Assembly: GCA_963728195.1 (NCBI GenBank)
Contig: CAVSIX010000006.1
Location: 124,001 to 188,000 of the forward strand
Direction: 5' to 3'
From: Sva-07 sp963728195
Lineage (GTDB): Bacteria > Actinomycetota > Acidimicrobiia > Acidimicrobiales > Ilumatobacteraceae
DNA: 64,000 bases
Shown piece by piece: positions 38,214 to 46,462 of this stretch; within the stretch, counting starts at the first letter, position 1; each line of letters begins with the position of its first letter. The notes beneath the pieces are model-generated. The model worked only from the letters and a program-made list of their open reading frames with translations. It ran no database searches and was not told the origin of the DNA. Position numbers and translations under genes: made by a program.

Positions 38214-38438
38214 CTGCCGAAGCCAAAGGAAGACGCGATCGTGCTGGAAGGCAAGATCCTCGAATCGCTTCCCAACGCCATGTTCAAGGTCGCGCTCGAC
38301 AACGGGCACGAAGTCTTGGCCCACATCTCCGGCAAGATGCGCATGCACTACATCCGCATCCTTCCCGGCGACAAGGTGCAGGTGGAACTCACTCCGTACG
38401 ACCTCACCCGAGGCCGCATCACGTACAGGTACAAGTAA
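38214..38438 (+). CDS. infA: Translation initiation factor IF-1, apparent CTG start
   Basis: 74 residues from CTG 38214. IF-1 occupies the ribosomal A site during initiation. The family core PKPKEDAIVLEGKILESLPNAMF starts right after this codon and the normal end GRITYRYK is present. GAGGAG (38202-38207) lies 6 nt upstream, ideal for CTG 38214. No ATG, GTG or TTG lies in frame near this position; the closest alternative, GTG 38157, would add 19 residues not found in IF-1. The CTG start is therefore favoured but inferred. Confidence 0.9.
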   Translation: MPKPKEDAIVLEGKILESLPNAMFKVALDNGHEVLAHISGKMRMHYIRILPGDKVQVELTPYDLTRGRITYRYK

Positions 38439-38448
38439 GAGAGCAACC

Positions 38449-38562
38449 GTGAAAGTACGACCCAGCGTCAAGCCGATGTGCGACAACTGCAAGGTGATCC
38501 GTCGCCATCGTCGCATCATGGTCATCTGCACCAATCCCCGTCACAAGCAGCGCCAGGGCTGA
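38449..38562 (+). CDS. rpmJ: 50S ribosomal protein L36
   Basis: 37 residues from GTG 38449: KVRPSVKPMCDNCKVIRRH followed by RRIMVICTNPRHKQRQG. This is the zinc-binding type with C11, C14, C27 and H32. It lies between infA and rpsM in canonical order, with an AGAGAG stretch upstream. It is a short gene, easily missed, but unambiguous. Confidence 0.97.
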   Translation: MKVRPSVKPMCDNCKVIRRHRRIMVICTNPRHKQRQG

Positions 38563-38581
38563 GGGGCACAGGAGAAATCAC

Positions 38582-38962
38582 ATGGCACGTATCGCCGGCG
38601 TCGACATCCCCCGCGAGAAGCGGTTGGAGATCTCGCTCACCTACATCTTCGGGATCGGTCTGCCCACGTCGCAGAAGATCTGCGCGGAACTCGACCTCGA
38701 CCCGAACACCAAGGTGTCGAACCTGACCGAGGACGAGGTCAACCGCATCCGCTCGTACATCGACCAGAACCTGAAGATCGAAGGTGACCTGCGCCGCGAC
38801 GTGCAGGGCGACATCAAGCGCAAGATCGAGATCGGGTGCCTGCAGGGCGTCCGTCACCGCAAGGGCCTCCCGGTTCGAGGCCAGCGCACCCACACCAACG
38901 CCCGCACCCGCAAGGGCCCCAAGCGCACCGTCGCCAACAAGAAGAAGGCAGTCCGCAAGTGA
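38582..38962 (+). CDS. rpsM: 30S ribosomal protein S13
   Basis: 126 residues. ARIAGVDIPREKRLEISLTYIFGIG and the basic tail GLPVRGQRTHTNARTRKGP are diagnostic; the tail contacts P-site tRNA. ACAGGAGAAATC precedes the ATG. Confidence 0.99.
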   Translation: MARIAGVDIPREKRLEISLTYIFGIGLPTSQKICAELDLDPNTKVSNLTEDEVNRIRSYIDQNLKIEGDLRRDVQGDIKRKIEIGCLQGVRHRKGLPVRGQRTHTNARTRKGPKRTVANKKKAVRK

Positions 38963-38975
38963 AGGATCAGAAGTA

Positions 38976-39371
38976 ATGGCGAAGCAGACCGCGAGCCGTC
39001 GTCCGCGCAAGCGCGACCGCAAGAACGTCAGCACGGGCATCGTGCACATCAAGAGCTCGTTCAACAACACGATCGTCTCGATCACCGACACCGAGGGCAA
39101 CGTCATCGCCTGGGCGTCGTCGGGTGGTGTCGGATTCAAGGGCAGCCGCAAGAGCACGCCGTATGCCGCACAGCAGGCCGCCGAGAAGGCCGGCCGCGCC
39201 GCCATGGAGCACGGCCTGCGCCGCGCCGAGGTGCAGGTGAAGGGCCCGGGCTCGGGCCGCGACACCGCAGTTCGCTCGATCCAGCAGACCGGCATCGAGG
39301 TCACCTCGATCAAGGACGTCACCCCGGTTCCCCACAACGGATGCCGCCAACCCAAGCGTCGGCGCGGCTGA
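38976..39371 (+). CDS. rpsK: 30S ribosomal protein S11
   Basis: 131 residues, normal S11 of the 30S platform. NVSTGIVHIKSSFNNTIVSITD and VTPVPHNGCRQPKRRRG are diagnostic. The ATG at 38976 matches the family N-terminus; longer in-frame starts lie inside rpsM. Confidence 0.99.
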   Translation: MAKQTASRRPRKRDRKNVSTGIVHIKSSFNNTIVSITDTEGNVIAWASSGGVGFKGSRKSTPYAAQQAAEKAGRAAMEHGLRRAEVQVKGPGSGRDTAVRSIQQTGIEVTSIKDVTPVPHNGCRQPKRRRG

Positions 39372-39385
39372 GGAGTTACTGAGTC

Positions 39386-40003
39386 ATGGCTCGTTACACC
39401 GGACCCAAGGTGCGCATCTCGCGCCGTCTGTCGGTCAACGTCTTCGAGAACGAAAAGGGCCGACAGGCCCTCGAGCGTCGTCCGTTCCCCCCAGGCCAGC
39501 ACGGCCGCACGCGCCGCCGCAACGCCGGCAGCGAGTACCTCGCCCAGATGCAGGAGAAGCAGAAGGCGAAGTACATCTACGGCGTGCTGGAGAAGCAGTT
39601 CCACAAGACGTACCTCGAGGCCCAGCGTCTGCAGGGGCCGACCGGTGAGATCCTGTTGCGCCTGCTCGAGCAGCGTCTCGACAACGTCGTGTACCGCGCC
39701 GGTTGGGCATCCAGCCGTCCGCAGGCGCGTCAGTTCGTCAACCACGGCCTGATCCAGGTCGACGGCAAGCGCGTCGACATCGCCAGCTACCGCTGCAAGA
39801 AGGGCCAGGTCGTCTCGCTGTCGCCCAAGGCCCAGAAGATGATCGTGATCCAGCACAACATCGACACGCTCGACCGCTCGCTCGTCGGGTGGCTCGAAGC
39901 GAGCGACGGCGCCAAGACCGTGACGGTTCGCAGCCTGCCCGAGCGTGAGCACATCGACGTTCCCGTGCGCGAGTCGCTCATCGTCGAGCTCTACTCCAAG
40001 TAA
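39386..40003 (+). CDS. rpsD: 30S ribosomal protein S4
   Basis: 205 residues. It opens with ARYTGPKVRISRRLSVNVF and lacks the N-terminal cysteine cluster, so it is the zinc-free form. The S4 RNA-binding domain (LDNVVYRAGWASSRPQARQFVNHG) is at about 95-155. S4 starts 30S assembly and represses the alpha operon in some bacteria. Confidence 0.98.
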   Translation: MARYTGPKVRISRRLSVNVFENEKGRQALERRPFPPGQHGRTRRRNAGSEYLAQMQEKQKAKYIYGVLEKQFHKTYLEAQRLQGPTGEILLRLLEQRLDNVVYRAGWASSRPQARQFVNHGLIQVDGKRVDIASYRCKKGQVVSLSPKAQKMIVIQHNIDTLDRSLVGWLEASDGAKTVTVRSLPEREHIDVPVRESLIVELYSK

Positions 40004-40063
40004 CCCCCGTCTCTCGTACGTCCCCCGCTCGTCACCCGAACACCCGGAAAGGTCCCGGCACCA

Positions 40064-40996
40064 ATGCTCGTCATGCAGCGCCCCACCATCGAAGCTCTCG
40101 GTGAGGAGTCCGACAACCGCGGTCGCTTCGCCGTCGGCCCCCTCGAGCCCGGCTTCGGCCACACGCTCGGCAACTCCCTGCGGCGCACCTTGCTGTCGTC
40201 GATCCCCGGCGCAGCGATCACGACGGCGCGGTTCGACGACTCGCTCCACGAGTTCGACACCATCCCCGGCGTCGCCGAGGACGTCACCGACATCATCTTG
40301 AACCTGAAGGACATCGTCGTCACCTCGGTGTCCGAGGAGCCCGTCACGATGCGCCTCGACGCACGCGGTGCCGGTGCGGTGACCGCGGGCGACATCGAGT
40401 GCCCGGCCGACGTCGAGGTCCTCAACAAGGACCTGCACATCGCCACGCTCAACTCCAAGGGCCGTCTCGCCATCGACCTGACCGTCGAGCAGGGCCGCGG
40501 CTATCTGTCGAGCAACCGCGAGGACGACAACCGGATCATCGGTGTCATCCCGATCGATGCGATCTTCAGCCCGGTGCGCCGCGTGGCCTTCGAGGTCGAG
40601 CCGACTCGCGTCGAGCAGGCGACCAACTACGACCGCCTCGTCATGGAGATCGAGACCGACGGATCGATCACCGCCGCCGATGCGCTGGCCTCGGCCGGAG
40701 CGACGCTGCGCTCGCTCGTCGATCTCGTCGCGACGATGTCCGACGAGCCCAAGGGTCTGGAGCTCGGCGAGGTCGTCGACGCCACGGTCAGCTCGCCCGA
40801 CCTCGACCTTCCGATCGAGGACCTCGACCTGTCCGAACGCCCCAACAACTGCCTCAAGCGGGCCCAGGTCAACACCGTCGGCGAGCTGCTGACCAAGACC
40901 GAAGACGACCTGCTCAACATCACCAACTTCGGCCAGAAGAGCCTCGACGAGGTCAAGGCCAAGCTCGACGAGCGCGGCCTCACGCTGCGCGGCTGA
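40064..40996 (+). CDS. rpoA: DNA-directed RNA polymerase subunit alpha
   Basis: 310 residues. The assembly domain (about 1-230) has FAVGPLEPGFGHTLGNSLRRTLLSSIPG. The C-terminal domain (about 250-305) has LKRAQVNTVGELL and NITNFGQKSLDEVKAKL, the DNA- and activator-contact module. The start ATG 40064 or 40073 is not decisive. Confidence 0.99.
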   Translation: MLVMQRPTIEALGEESDNRGRFAVGPLEPGFGHTLGNSLRRTLLSSIPGAAITTARFDDSLHEFDTIPGVAEDVTDIILNLKDIVVTSVSEEPVTMRLDARGAGAVTAGDIECPADVEVLNKDLHIATLNSKGRLAIDLTVEQGRGYLSSNREDDNRIIGVIPIDAIFSPVRRVAFEVEPTRVEQATNYDRLVMEIETDGSITAADALASAGATLRSLVDLVATMSDEPKGLELGEVVDATVSSPDLDLPIEDLDLSERPNNCLKRAQVNTVGELLTKTEDDLLNITNFGQKSLDEVKAKLDERGLTLRG

Positions 40997-41031
40997 CCGC
41001 TGCGACGCACGTAACGAAAGACGATTGAACG

Positions 41032-41400
41032 ATGCCCACTCCCCGCCGCTCCCGCCGCTTCGGAAGCTCCGCTTCCCACCAGCGCCTGATGATGGCCAAC
41101 CTCGCAGCGTCGCTGTTCGCCGCCGAGGCCATCACCACCTCAGAGGCCAAGGCCAAGCACCTCCGCCCCATCGCCGAGAAGCTGATCACGAAGGCGAAGA
41201 AGGCGCAGGAGGAGGGCCCGATGCAGGTGCATCGCATCCGTCAGATCGAGGCGTTCCTCGGCGACAAGGAGATGACCTACAAGCTCGTGCACGACGTGGC
41301 GCCCCGCTACGCCGAGCGCAACGGTGGCTACACCCGCATCCTCAAGATGGGTCCCCGCCAGGGCGACAACGCCCAGATGGCGCGCATCGAACTCGTCTGA
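41032..41400 (+). CDS. rplQ: 50S ribosomal protein L17
   Basis: 122 residues. PRRSRRFGSSASHQRLMMANLAASLF and the end TRILKMGPRQGDNAQMARIELV are typical. It is followed by truA after 10 bp, a common actinobacterial order. Confidence 0.98.
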   Translation: MPTPRRSRRFGSSASHQRLMMANLAASLFAAEAITTSEAKAKHLRPIAEKLITKAKKAQEEGPMQVHRIRQIEAFLGDKEMTYKLVHDVAPRYAERNGGYTRILKMGPRQGDNAQMARIELV

Positions 41401-41410
41401 GTGAGACGGC

Positions 41411-42220
41411 GTGGCCGCCGCTACGACACCGCGGCGCAACGTCCGTCTGACCGTCGCCTACGACGGCACGGACTTCCGCGGGTTCGCCGAGAGCGAGGGC
41501 GTTCGCACGGTCCTGGGCGACCTCCGCCCAGCCGTCGAAACGGTGGTGCGCTGCCCGGTGGAACTGATCGCCGCCGGCCGCACCGATGCCGGCGTCCACG
41601 GCTGGGGGCAGGTCGTCTCCGGTGAACTGCCCGCAGCAACCGACCTGCGCCGTCTCGAGCGCAGCGTCAACGGCCTCTGCGGCCCCGACATCGCTGTTCG
41701 CGATGCAGTGTGGGCCGAGCCGACGTTCTCGGCGCGATTCTCGGCGACCGGCCGGACCTATCGGTACCACGTCTGGAACGACCCGGCTCCCAACCCGCTG
41801 CTGGCTCGCACGACCTGGCACGTGCCGTTGGCGCTCGACGTTGCCGCGATGAACCTCGCGGCCGCAGCGCTGCTCGGCGAACGCGACTTCTCCTCGTTCT
41901 GCCGCCGACCGAGGCCGCCAGCGGGGTTCGACGAGCCCAGCCTGGTGCGCCACGTCCGCAGGGCGAGCTGGACGCACGGCGGCGACGACGAGTGGGGCTC
42001 GCAACTGTTGCGCTTCGAGATCACCGCATCGTCGTTCTGCCACCAGATGGTGCGCAGCATCGTCGGCACACTGGTCGACGTCGGACTCGGGCGACGTCCG
42101 GTCGACTCGTTGCCGGCGACGCTCGACGCCCACGACCGCAATGCAGCCGGACAGGTGGCGCCACCGACCGGACTGGTGCTGTGGTCGGTGGACTATCGCG
42201 GTGAACGCTGGGACGCCTGA
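41411..42220 (+). CDS. truA: tRNA pseudouridine synthase A
   Basis: 269 residues. TruA makes pseudouridine at tRNA positions 38-40. The catalytic aspartate is D59 in AAGRTDAGVHGWGQV. TVAYDGTDFRGFAES at the start and the C-terminal FCHQMVRSIVGTLVDVG are family motifs. The start is GTG 41411, close behind rplQ. The last 28 bp overlap the convergent GGDEF-EAL gene. Confidence 0.97.
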   Translation: MAAATTPRRNVRLTVAYDGTDFRGFAESEGVRTVLGDLRPAVETVVRCPVELIAAGRTDAGVHGWGQVVSGELPAATDLRRLERSVNGLCGPDIAVRDAVWAEPTFSARFSATGRTYRYHVWNDPAPNPLLARTTWHVPLALDVAAMNLAAAALLGERDFSSFCRRPRPPAGFDEPSLVRHVRRASWTHGGDDEWGSQLLRFEITASSFCHQMVRSIVGTLVDVGLGRRPVDSLPATLDAHDRNAAGQVAPPTGLVLWSVDYRGERWDA

Positions 42221-44265
42221 GCGTCGTCGTCGACGACGGTGGTGTCGCCGAGTTCGATGCGTGGCAGCATCGCCAACAGATCGTCGGCGGCCACCGCTGG
42301 GGAGAACAACCAGCCCTGGAACGCGCGGCAGCCGAGTTCGGCGAGCCGATCACGCTGGTAGGGCTGTTCGACGCCTTCGGCGACGCACGCCAGCTTGAGG
42401 TTGTCGCTCAGCCCGAGGATCGCCGTGGTGAGGTTGGTCGCCGCCGGGTCGACGTCGATCCCCGCAACGAAGCGGCGGTCGATCTTGACGCCGTCGATCG
42501 GCAGCTCGAGCAGATGGGCCAGGCTCGAGTACCCCGTTCCGAAGTCGTCGATCGCCACATGGATCCCGGCGAACCGCAGCTTCTGCATGTTGGCCAACGA
42601 GGCCGCGCCCGGTGACAGCAGGTCGGTCTCGGTGATCTCGACCACGAGTTGTGCGGGGTTCGCACCGGCACGGCGACACCGTTCGAGGAACGACGCACCG
42701 AACGCCGGTCGGGAGATCGCCTTGGGGTCGATGTTGACGTGGACCTCGATCTCGGGATGGCCGGCGTCGACCAGGCGGACCGCGAACTGGAGCGCTCGAT
42801 CGATCACCTGATCGTCGACGGCCTCGGCGAGTCCCGCCATCCTGGCCAGCGGCAGGATGTCGCCGACACCCAGCACGCCGCGCAGCGGGTGCACCCATCG
42901 CACGAGCGCCTCGATGGCGGTGACGGTGCCGTCGGCGTCGCAGATCGGCTGGAAGAACGGCTGGATCTGACCGTCGTCGAGCGCCGCGCGCAGCAGCTCC
43001 AGCTGGCGGCGCCGTTCGTTGATCGCGTCGACGGAGATGCCGCTCGTGTCGGGATCGGCGAACCGCTTCGCCGACATCAGCTCGTTGCTGGCGCTGACCA
43101 GCAGCGCATCGAGCACCTCCGGCCGGGCCTCGAACGCCATGGCGGTGCGGATGTCGAAGTTGACCTCCTGGCCGTCGACCGAGATCGGCTTCGCGATGTC
43201 GCGACGGATGCGTTCGCGCAGCATCTCCACCGCGCTCGGGCTCGATGCGCGGATCGCCAACACGAACTCGTCGCCACCGAAGCGAGCCGTGATCAGGTCG
43301 GGCCAACGAATCTGGTCGATGCGTTCCGCCACGGCGGACAGGACGGCGTCACCGACGGGTTCGCCGTACAGCTCGTTGATCGAGCGGAAGTGCACGAGAT
43401 CGACGATCAGGATGCCGAGGCCGGTTCCGGCCTGCATCATCGTGCGAGCCGCTCGCATGAACCCGTCGCGATTGAGCAGGCCGGTGCGGCTGTCGTGCTC
43501 GGCGAGGAACTCGACCCGGTCGCGCGCGTCGGCCAGCGACGTGGCGATCTGGGCGCTGATCACGTAGCTCGAGACGACCGGGTCGTCGAGCAGGTTGTTG
43601 ACCGTGAATTCGCAGATCAGCGCCGTGCCGTCAGCGGTCAGCACGCGGGCGTCGAGCGTGAGAGATCCCTGGGGGTCGAGCCGCTGGGCAGCGTCGACGA
43701 TGCTGTCGCGGTCTTCGCCGTGCAGGTAGTCGAGGATCGACCGGCCGCGGACGATCTCCGGATCGTGGCCCAGCAGACGGGTCACGGCGCCGTTGACCGA
43801 CCGTACGAGGCCGTTGCCGTCGGCCAGGATCACCATGCCGTGCATGTTCGCCATCACGGCGCGCAGCACCTCGGTGTCTCCCTGGTCGAACTCGAGGCGG
43901 TGACGGTCGGTCACGTCGCGTGCAACGATCACGATCAGTCCGGCGAGGGGATCGGCTTCGTCGGGCTGGCGATAGGTCCCCCGGAACTCGAGGTAGCGCC
44001 AGGTGCCGCGACCGGTGCGGACACGCAGGGTCAGCAGGTCGCCGAACGGCTTGTCCTGCACGGTGCGCAGCGCCGACGTCGCCAGGCTCAGATCGTCGGG
44101 ATGGACCAGGTCGAGCACGGCGGTGCCGAACAGTTCGGTGGCGTCCCAGCCGAGCACGTCGGCGGCGGTGTCGTTGGCATAGCGCAACACTCCGTCCGCG
44201 TCGACGGCGAACACGGGGTCGGCGAGGTGGTCGACCGACGGGGCGCGTGAGTCGGCGGAACTCAT
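42193..44265 (-). CDS. PAS-PAS-GGDEF-EAL cyclic-di-GMP protein
   Basis: 690 residues. Two PAS domains (about 10-115 and 130-245) precede a GGDEF domain (about 255-420) with intact RFGGDEF near residue 328 and an EAL domain (about 435-680). The EAL domain keeps EALVRW, VNIDPKAIS, EITETD, DDFGTGYSSLAHL and AEGVEQ. Both catalytic signatures look complete, so it may make and degrade c-di-GMP, or one domain may be regulatory. No transmembrane segment is evident; the PAS domains probably sense a cytoplasmic signal. It overlaps truA at the 3' end and diverges from a glycosyltransferase gene. Confidence 0.93.
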   Translation of the reverse strand: MSSADSRAPSVDHLADPVFAVDADGVLRYANDTAADVLGWDATELFGTAVLDLVHPDDLSLATSALRTVQDKPFGDLLTLRVRTGRGTWRYLEFRGTYRQPDEADPLAGLIVIVARDVTDRHRLEFDQGDTEVLRAVMANMHGMVILADGNGLVRSVNGAVTRLLGHDPEIVRGRSILDYLHGEDRDSIVDAAQRLDPQGSLTLDARVLTADGTALICEFTVNNLLDDPVVSSYVISAQIATSLADARDRVEFLAEHDSRTGLLNRDGFMRAARTMMQAGTGLGILIVDLVHFRSINELYGEPVGDAVLSAVAERIDQIRWPDLITARFGGDEFVLAIRASSPSAVEMLRERIRRDIAKPISVDGQEVNFDIRTAMAFEARPEVLDALLVSASNELMSAKRFADPDTSGISVDAINERRRQLELLRAALDDGQIQPFFQPICDADGTVTAIEALVRWVHPLRGVLGVGDILPLARMAGLAEAVDDQVIDRALQFAVRLVDAGHPEIEVHVNIDPKAISRPAFGASFLERCRRAGANPAQLVVEITETDLLSPGAASLANMQKLRFAGIHVAIDDFGTGYSSLAHLLELPIDGVKIDRRFVAGIDVDPAATNLTTAILGLSDNLKLACVAEGVEQPYQRDRLAELGCRAFQGWLFSPAVAADDLLAMLPRIELGDTTVVDDDAQASQRSPR

Positions 44266-44344
44266 GTGGGTTCATCGGTCCGCGAGCGCACGGACTTGAG
44301 ACTATTCCTCGAGCCACGACCGATCCTGGCGAACGAACGGGAAT

Positions 44345-45466
44345 ATGGCACCGGACCCACCGGTTCCCGAGCGAGTGGACCGTCTGCGCATCCTGATCGC
44401 CTCGACGCCGGTCGGCCCGCTCGGCTCCGGTGTCGGTGGTGGTGTCGAGTTGACGCTGCACAGCCTGGTGTACGGGCTCGGCGCGCTCGGACATCACGTC
44501 GAGGTGGTGGCGCCGGCCGGTTCACTCCACGTCGGCGTCAAGGTGCACCAGGTCGACGGGGTGCTCCAGACGAGCAGCCAGCTCGTGGACCGTTCGGCTC
44601 CGGTCGAACTGCCGGCGGGATCGGTGCTCGTCGCGATGTGGGACCTGATCGCCGAGCTGCAGGACGACGTGGACGTCGTCGTCAACCTGGCCTACGACTG
44701 GTTACCGCTCTATCTCACCCGCTTCCTGCGCGTCCCGGTCGTGCATTTCATCTCGATGGGTTCACTCAACGACGCCATGGATGCCGCCGTCGCCGACGTC
44801 GCCGCTCGTCACCCCGGGCACCTCGCCGCGCACACGCTGAGCCAGGCAGCGACGTTCGACGACCCGTCGTCGTTCCGGCTGCTGGCGAGCGGGATCGTGA
44901 CCGAGCGCTACGAGATGCATCTCAGCGCAGACACCCCCGCCTACCTCGGAGCGATCGGGCGGATCTCCCCGGAGAAGGGTCTGGAGGACGTCGCCGAACT
45001 GTCGCAGCGCAGCGGGTGGCCGGTCAAGGTGTGGGGTGTCATGCAGGATCGCTCCTACTGGGAGCGCATCTGCACCGAACATCCGGCGGCACGACTCGAG
45101 TACTGCGGCTTCCTGGCCACCGACGACCTGCAGGCGGCGATCGGTGGATGCGCGGCGGTGCTGATGACGCCGAAATGGGTGGAAGCGTTCGGCAACGTGG
45201 CGATCGAGGCGATGGCGACGGGTGTCCCGGTGATCGCCTACGACCGCGGTGGACCCGCCGAGATCGTCAACGACGGCGAGACCGGATTCGTCGTACCCCC
45301 CGACGACGTCGAGGCTCTGGTCGATGCGGTCGCACGGATCGGATCGATCGAGCGCATCCGGTGCCGTCAACGGGTCGAGGAGCACTTCTCCACCGAGGCG
45401 CTCGCACGACGCACCGAGGTCTGGTTGCGAGAGGTGGTGGCGTCGGCGCGCGCAGACGTGCGCTGA
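44345..45466 (+). CDS. Family-4-type glycosyltransferase
   Basis: 373 residues. GT-B fold: the N-terminal Gly-rich loop VGPLGSGVGGGVELTLHSLVYGL binds the acceptor side. The C-terminal half has YLGAIGRISPEKGLEDVAEL, and MTPKWVEAFGNVAIEAMATGVPVIAYDRGG with the EX7E-like donor site (E of VEAFG and E of AIEAMA). The donor sugar and acceptor are unknown. It stands alone between the GGDEF-EAL gene and rplM. The ATG at 44345 lies 79 bp from the divergent start. Confidence 0.88.
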   Translation: MAPDPPVPERVDRLRILIASTPVGPLGSGVGGGVELTLHSLVYGLGALGHHVEVVAPAGSLHVGVKVHQVDGVLQTSSQLVDRSAPVELPAGSVLVAMWDLIAELQDDVDVVVNLAYDWLPLYLTRFLRVPVVHFISMGSLNDAMDAAVADVAARHPGHLAAHTLSQAATFDDPSSFRLLASGIVTERYEMHLSADTPAYLGAIGRISPEKGLEDVAELSQRSGWPVKVWGVMQDRSYWERICTEHPAARLEYCGFLATDDLQAAIGGCAAVLMTPKWVEAFGNVAIEAMATGVPVIAYDRGGPAEIVNDGETGFVVPPDDVEALVDAVARIGSIERIRCRQRVEEHFSTEALARRTEVWLREVVASARADVR

Positions 45467-45493
45467 TCTCCGACAGGCCGCTGTCGCCGCGGG

Positions 45494-45522
45494 TTGGAGG
45501 GCGCTGCCCGTGGCCGTATCAT
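45494..45522 (+). promoter_or_regulatory. Predicted promoter of rplM-rpsI
   Basis: -35 TTGGAG (45494-45499), 17-bp spacer, -10 TATCAT (45517-45522), 60 bp before the rplM ATG. It belongs to the same promoter style as rplC and infA. Confidence 0.6.
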
Positions 45523-45581
45523 TTCACGGTTCCCCGTTGCGGGATACCTGACTCTTCGACTCTCGACAGATTGATTGCGGC

Positions 45582-46028
45582 ATGCCTACGTACACCCCGA
45601 AAGCCAGTGAGATCCAGCGTGCATGGCACGTCGTCGACGCGGACGGCCTCGTGCTCGGCCGACTCTGCACCGAGGTCGCCCGGATCCTGCGCGGCAAGCA
45701 CAAGACGACGTTCGCACCCCACATCGACACCGGCGACCACGTGATCATCGTGAACGCCGACAAGATCGTGATGACCGCCGGCAAGGCCGACCGCACGATG
45801 GTGTACCGCCACAGCGGTTACCCGGGCGGCATCAAGTCCGAGACCTACGCCGAACTCCACGCCCGCAAGCCCGAAGAAGCCGTGCGCAAGTCGATCCGCG
45901 GCATGCTGCCCAAGGGCCCGCTCGGCCGCCAGCAGCTCCTGAAGCTCCAGGTCTACGCCGGCCCGACGCATCCGCACGCCGCCCAGACCCCCACCAAGCT
46001 CGAGATCCCGGCCGCCAAGGCCCGCTGA
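45582..46028 (+). CDS. rplM: 50S ribosomal protein L13
   Basis: 148 residues. It starts TYTPKASEIQRAWHVVDADGLVLGRL and contains DHVIIVNADKIVMTAGKADR and GMLPKGPLGRQQLLKLQVY, all typical. It forms the conserved pair with rpsI, 25 bp apart. Confidence 0.99.
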   Translation: MPTYTPKASEIQRAWHVVDADGLVLGRLCTEVARILRGKHKTTFAPHIDTGDHVIIVNADKIVMTAGKADRTMVYRHSGYPGGIKSETYAELHARKPEEAVRKSIRGMLPKGPLGRQQLLKLQVYAGPTHPHAAQTPTKLEIPAAKAR

Positions 46029-46053
46029 ACGACCGACTGAGAGACGCACACAC

Positions 46054-46449
46054 ATGGGAACCGCACCGCTCACCCAGACCACCGGCCGCCGCAAGGAAGC
46101 CGTCGCCCGCGCCCAGCTCCGCCCCGGCACCGGCCAGTTCACGATCAACGGCAAGACGCTCGACGCGTACTTCCCGACCGCAGTGTCGCAGATGGTCGTC
46201 TCCGAGGCGCTCACCGTCACCGACACCCGTGAGAACTACGACGTGACGGCATCGATCCACGGCGGTGGTGTCAGCGGCCAAGCCGGCGCACTGCGCCTGG
46301 CGATCGCCCGCTCGCTGGTCGAGCTCGACCCCGAGAGCCGTGCGGCGCTGAAGAAGGCCGGTCTCCTCACGCGTGACTCGCGCAAGAAGGAGAGCAAGAA
46401 GTACGGCCTCAAGAAGGCCCGCAAGGCACCGCAGTTCACCAAGCGCTGA
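46054..46449 (+). CDS. rpsI: 30S ribosomal protein S9
   Basis: 131 residues. TTGRRKEAVARAQLRPGTGQFTING and the C-terminal SRKKESKKYGLKKARKAPQFTKR, which contacts P-site tRNA, are diagnostic. glmM follows 13 bp later, as in many actinobacteria. Confidence 0.99.
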   Translation: MGTAPLTQTTGRRKEAVARAQLRPGTGQFTINGKTLDAYFPTAVSQMVVSEALTVTDTRENYDVTASIHGGGVSGQAGALRLAIARSLVELDPESRAALKKAGLLTRDSRKKESKKYGLKKARKAPQFTKR

Positions 46450-46462
46450 TCGGCTCCGTCCG

